DNA of 7,164 nt from a candidate division GN15 bacterium (lineage in GTDB: Bacteria > Zixibacteria > MSB-5A5 > GN15 > FEB-12), in contig WJKG01000157.1 in NCBI GenBank assembly GCA_014729205.1, positions 1 to 7,164 on the forward strand, written 5' to 3'. Made by a program: the position numbers and the translations under genes. Of this stretch, positions 6,414 to 7,164 are shown in pieces. Position 1 is the stretch's first letter; each line of letters opens with the position of its first letter. The notes under the pieces are model-generated. The model was not told the DNA's origin, made no database searches, and saw only the letters and a program-made list of their open reading frames with translations.

Positions 6414-6461
6414 CACCCTTCGACTACCGCTCAGAGCGACGTGGGAGAGTGTCTCAGGGTG
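6414..6461. repeat. CACCCTTCGAC-type dispersed repeat, copy 1
   Basis: CACCCTTCGAC (6414-6424) followed by GCTCA and later CTCAGGGTG (6453-6461) gives the inverted termini CACCCT / AGGGTG. A related sequence occurs at 6551-6577. The CACCCTTCGAC..GCTCAGGGTG pattern is a familiar short dispersed repeat. This copy looks interrupted or expanded between its halves. Confidence 0.5.
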
Positions 6462-6487
6462 ATGGGGTGGCACTCAGTATGACTTTA

Positions 6488-6513
6488 CCCACCCCAGAGG
6501 GGTGGGCTACTCG
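6488..6513. repeat. GC-rich hairpin repeat, copy 3 (diverged)
   Basis: CCCACCCC (6488-6495), loop AGA and GGGGTGGG (6499-6506) are followed by CTACTCG. It is the same element as at 3-31 and 68-96, with one loop change (GGA to AGA) and C in place of G before TACTCG. The outer CACGAG arm of copy 2 is absent. Its presence 6.4 kb away shows that the element is dispersed. Confidence 0.8.
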
Positions 6514-6528
6514 GTTTTCGCCGGTATG

Positions 6529-6545
6529 ACACGCCTTCGGCGTGT
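6529..6545. repeat. Hairpin ACACGCC / GGCGTGT
   Basis: A perfect 7-bp inverted repeat (6529-6535 with 6539-6545) around a TTC loop, 15 bp downstream of hairpin copy 3. No T-run follows. It is read as another small palindrome of the region. Confidence 0.55.
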
Positions 6546-6550
6546 ATGTC

Positions 6551-6577
6551 GTCACCCTTCGACAGGCTCACAGTGAC
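6551..6577. repeat. CACCCTTCGAC-type dispersed repeat, copy 2
   Basis: GTCAC (6551-6555) and GTGAC (6573-6577) bound a compact copy of the CACCCTTCGAC..GCTCA element also seen at 6414. CACCCTTCGAC is identical in both copies. Confidence 0.55.
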
Positions 6578-6647
6578 TTGGTAGGGGATCACGGTAACAT
6601 TGGCAGGACTGGACTCCGGCTCGGGTTCCAACCGGCTGTTCATCCTC

Positions 6648-6675
6648 TCAGGTCGCGAGCGACCTGACCTACTCG
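6648..6675. repeat. Hairpin repeat with CCTACTCGG flank
   Basis: TCAGGTCGC (6648-6656) and GCGACCTGA (6659-6667) form a 9-bp perfect palindrome around GA, followed by CCTACTCGG. The stem is unrelated to that of the element at 6488, but the flank CTACTCGG is identical. This is the link between the TACTCG-flanked and CCTAC-flanked hairpins. Confidence 0.65.
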
Positions 6676-6683
6676 GCTATCAT

Positions 6684-6710
6684 CTGGCGGAACGTGTGCT
6701 GGGTCGCCAG
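6684..6710. repeat. Inverted repeat CTGGCG / CGCCAG
   Basis: CTGGCG at 6684-6689 and CGCCAG at 6705-6710 are separated by 15 bases. The left arm belongs to CATCTGGC (6681-6688), which recurs at 6746-6753 at the start of the next hairpin. It adjoins the minus-oriented hairpin at 6714-6741. Confidence 0.4.
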
Positions 6711-6713
6711 GCA

Positions 6714-6741
6714 GTAGGGCACGTTTGTCTTCAGACGTGTC
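6714..6741 (-). repeat. Hairpin repeat with GCCCTAC flank, minus orientation
   Basis: CACGTTT (6720-6726) pairs with AGACGTG (6733-6739) around GTCTTC, with one G-U type pair. GTAGGGC (6714-6720) flanks it on the left; on the minus strand this reads GCCCTAC on the 3' side of the stem. It is therefore the same arrangement as the elements at 6751 and 6793, inserted in the opposite direction. Confidence 0.55.
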
Positions 6742-6750
6742 GTTTCATCT

Positions 6751-6779
6751 GGCAGGTTTGCGGACAAACCTGCCCTACA
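6751..6779 (+). repeat. Hairpin repeat GGCAGGTTTG with CCTAC flank
   Basis: A perfect 10-bp inverted repeat, GGCAGGTTTG (6751-6760) and CAAACCTGCC (6765-6774) around CGGA, ends in CTAC (6775-6778). It is the longest uninterrupted stem in the window and has no T-run after it. Confidence 0.7.
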
Positions 6780-6792
6780 AGCAGAACGGCGT

Positions 6793-6835
6793 GGCAGAAC
6801 CGCTTCAGCCTTCGGCCTCGGGTTCTGCCCTACAG
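6793..6835 (+). repeat. Hairpin repeat GGCAGAACC with CCTAC flank
   Basis: GGCAGAACC (6793-6801) and GGTTCTGCC (6821-6829) form a 9-bp perfect outer stem enclosing 19 bases that contain a smaller GCC-TTC-GGC palindrome. The element ends in CTAC. Together with those at 6714 and 6751 it forms a tight group of three, each with TGCCCTAC at its 3' side. Confidence 0.65.
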
Positions 6836-6866
6836 CTGCCGTGCAATGTCGTGGTGGAATACCCGA

Positions 6867-6894
6867 TTGACTCGTTGTTGGTAAAGCGTATATT
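6867..6894 (+). promoter_or_regulatory. Sigma70-type promoter of the SET-domain gene
   Basis: TTGACT (6867-6872) and TATATT (6889-6894) are 16 bp apart, a near-consensus pair. The predicted start near 6901 leaves a leader of about 34 bases before the ATG at 6935. The promoter begins about 30 bp after the last hairpin repeat. Confidence 0.72.
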
Positions 6895-6934
6895 GGGCTG
6901 CTTGAGGATGACAACCCTTTGAAACGGGACAACC

Positions 6935-7164
6935 ATGGCGAAGGCAAAAAAGAAATCGGCGGCCAAGCAGAAGTCGAAGGTGGCGGGGAAGAAATCGGCG
7001 GTGCAGAAGGCAGAAATGGCAAAGAAAAAGTCGGCGGGTAGGAAGAAGTCGGCGATGGCCGGCAAGAAGAAATCGAAGAAGAATGACCTGCCGTTTGAAG
7101 TGCGGCGCTCGGGAATTCAGGGCAAGGGCGGTTTTGCGATTCGGCGGATTCGCAAGGGGCAGCG
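6935..7164 (+). CDS. SET-domain protein with Lys-rich histone-like N-terminal tail (3' end outside window)
   Basis: An open frame of 76 codons plus two bases with no stop before the right edge. Residues 1-50 form a strongly basic, low-complexity tail with 20 Lys and 1 Arg in 50 residues. The tetrad KKSA recurs at 6-9, 19-22, 31-34 and 37-40, with a KKSK variant at 45-48, like the C-terminal tail of histone H1 or bacterial H1-like proteins. From residue 51 the sequence LPFEVRRSGIQGKGGFAIRRI matches the opening strands of SET domains (family pattern V-x-x-S-x-I-x-G-x-G-x-F-A-x-x-x-I-x-x-G). SET proteins transfer methyl groups from S-adenosylmethionine to protein lysines. The AdoMet and catalytic motifs (NHS/CxPN and the late Tyr) would lie beyond the window, so activity cannot be judged. 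A weak GGGA (6926-6929) lies five bases before the ATG. The tail probably binds DNA or is itself a methylation substrate; both are inference. Confidence 0.75.
   Translation, partial: MAKAKKKSAAKQKSKVAGKKSAVQKAEMAKKKSAGRKKSAMAGKKKSKKNDLPFEVRRSGIQGKGGFAIRRIRKGQ

Larger units (their letters stand above)
6148..6866. other. Gene-free, repeat-dense intergenic region
   Basis: About 720 bp with no supportable gene. Short open frames exist on both strands, but none has a convincing ribosome binding site or recognisable motifs, and they run through palindromic repeats. No intrinsic terminator with a T-run was found for the M48 gene; CCCAT-TGG-ATGGG (6168-6180) is the only nearby hairpin. The region is a patchwork of at least nine inverted repeats, listed separately, consistent with accumulated dispersed palindromes. 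Confidence 0.6.

Noticed and set aside
6263..6529. A short plus-strand open frame of 88 codons downstream of the M48 gene.
   Set aside because: It has no ribosome binding site, no recognisable motif, and runs through two dispersed repeat elements.
6669..7022. A minus-strand open frame of 117 codons overlapping the start of the SET-domain gene.
   Set aside because: It is largely the complement of the Lys-rich tail (giving Phe/Leu/Ser/Pro-rich sequence) and of hairpin repeats, with no start signal.

Overview
The window is bacterial chromosomal DNA, GC-rich in its core-metabolism genes. It carries four complete protein genes and the start of a fifth, separated by intergenic stretches full of short hairpin repeats. 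A precise organism cannot be named. The electron-bifurcating transhydrogenase points to a lineage with an anaerobic or fermentative phase. The abundance of short palindromic repeats and a bacterial SET-domain gene with a histone-like tail would fit an uncultured environmental phylum, but that is inference.

Layout. Positions 1-210 hold two copies of a GC-rich hairpin repeat, a strong intrinsic terminator (minus strand) and another hairpin. Positions 215-1504 (minus) encode an ornithine aminotransferase (rocD) with all catalytic and substrate-binding residues. Its sigma70-like promoter lies in a 311-bp divergent intergenic region that also carries a weaker candidate promoter and a candidate operator for the genes on the other side. 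Positions 1816-2694 and 2720-4147 (plus) are nfnA and nfnB, the two subunits of the NADH-dependent reduced ferredoxin:NADP+ oxidoreductase. They form a two-gene operon closed by an intrinsic terminator at 4172-4198. Positions 4453-6147 (plus) encode an exported M48-family zinc metalloprotease with a Cys/His finger-like motif before the protease domain and an unrecognised C-terminal domain. It has its own promoter and its base composition is clearly lower in GC. Positions 6148-6934 contain no gene but a dense collection of inverted repeats. At 6935 a gene begins that runs off the right edge: about 50 residues of Lys/Ser/Ala-rich histone-H1-like tail followed by the beginning of a SET methyltransferase domain.

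How the genes relate. NfnA and NfnB certainly work together, balancing NADH, NADPH and ferredoxin. Ornithine aminotransferase links ornithine to glutamate semialdehyde, and so to proline (an NADPH-consuming route) or glutamate. The divergent arrangement with nfnAB allows coordinated control but does not prove it. The M48 protease and the SET-domain gene each have their own promoter and look functionally independent.

Points most worth a second look are the Lys-rich tail fused to a SET domain, the family of hairpins with different stems but a shared 3' flank (CCTAC / TACTCG), the finger-like motif in the M48 protein, and the repeat pair at the left edge.
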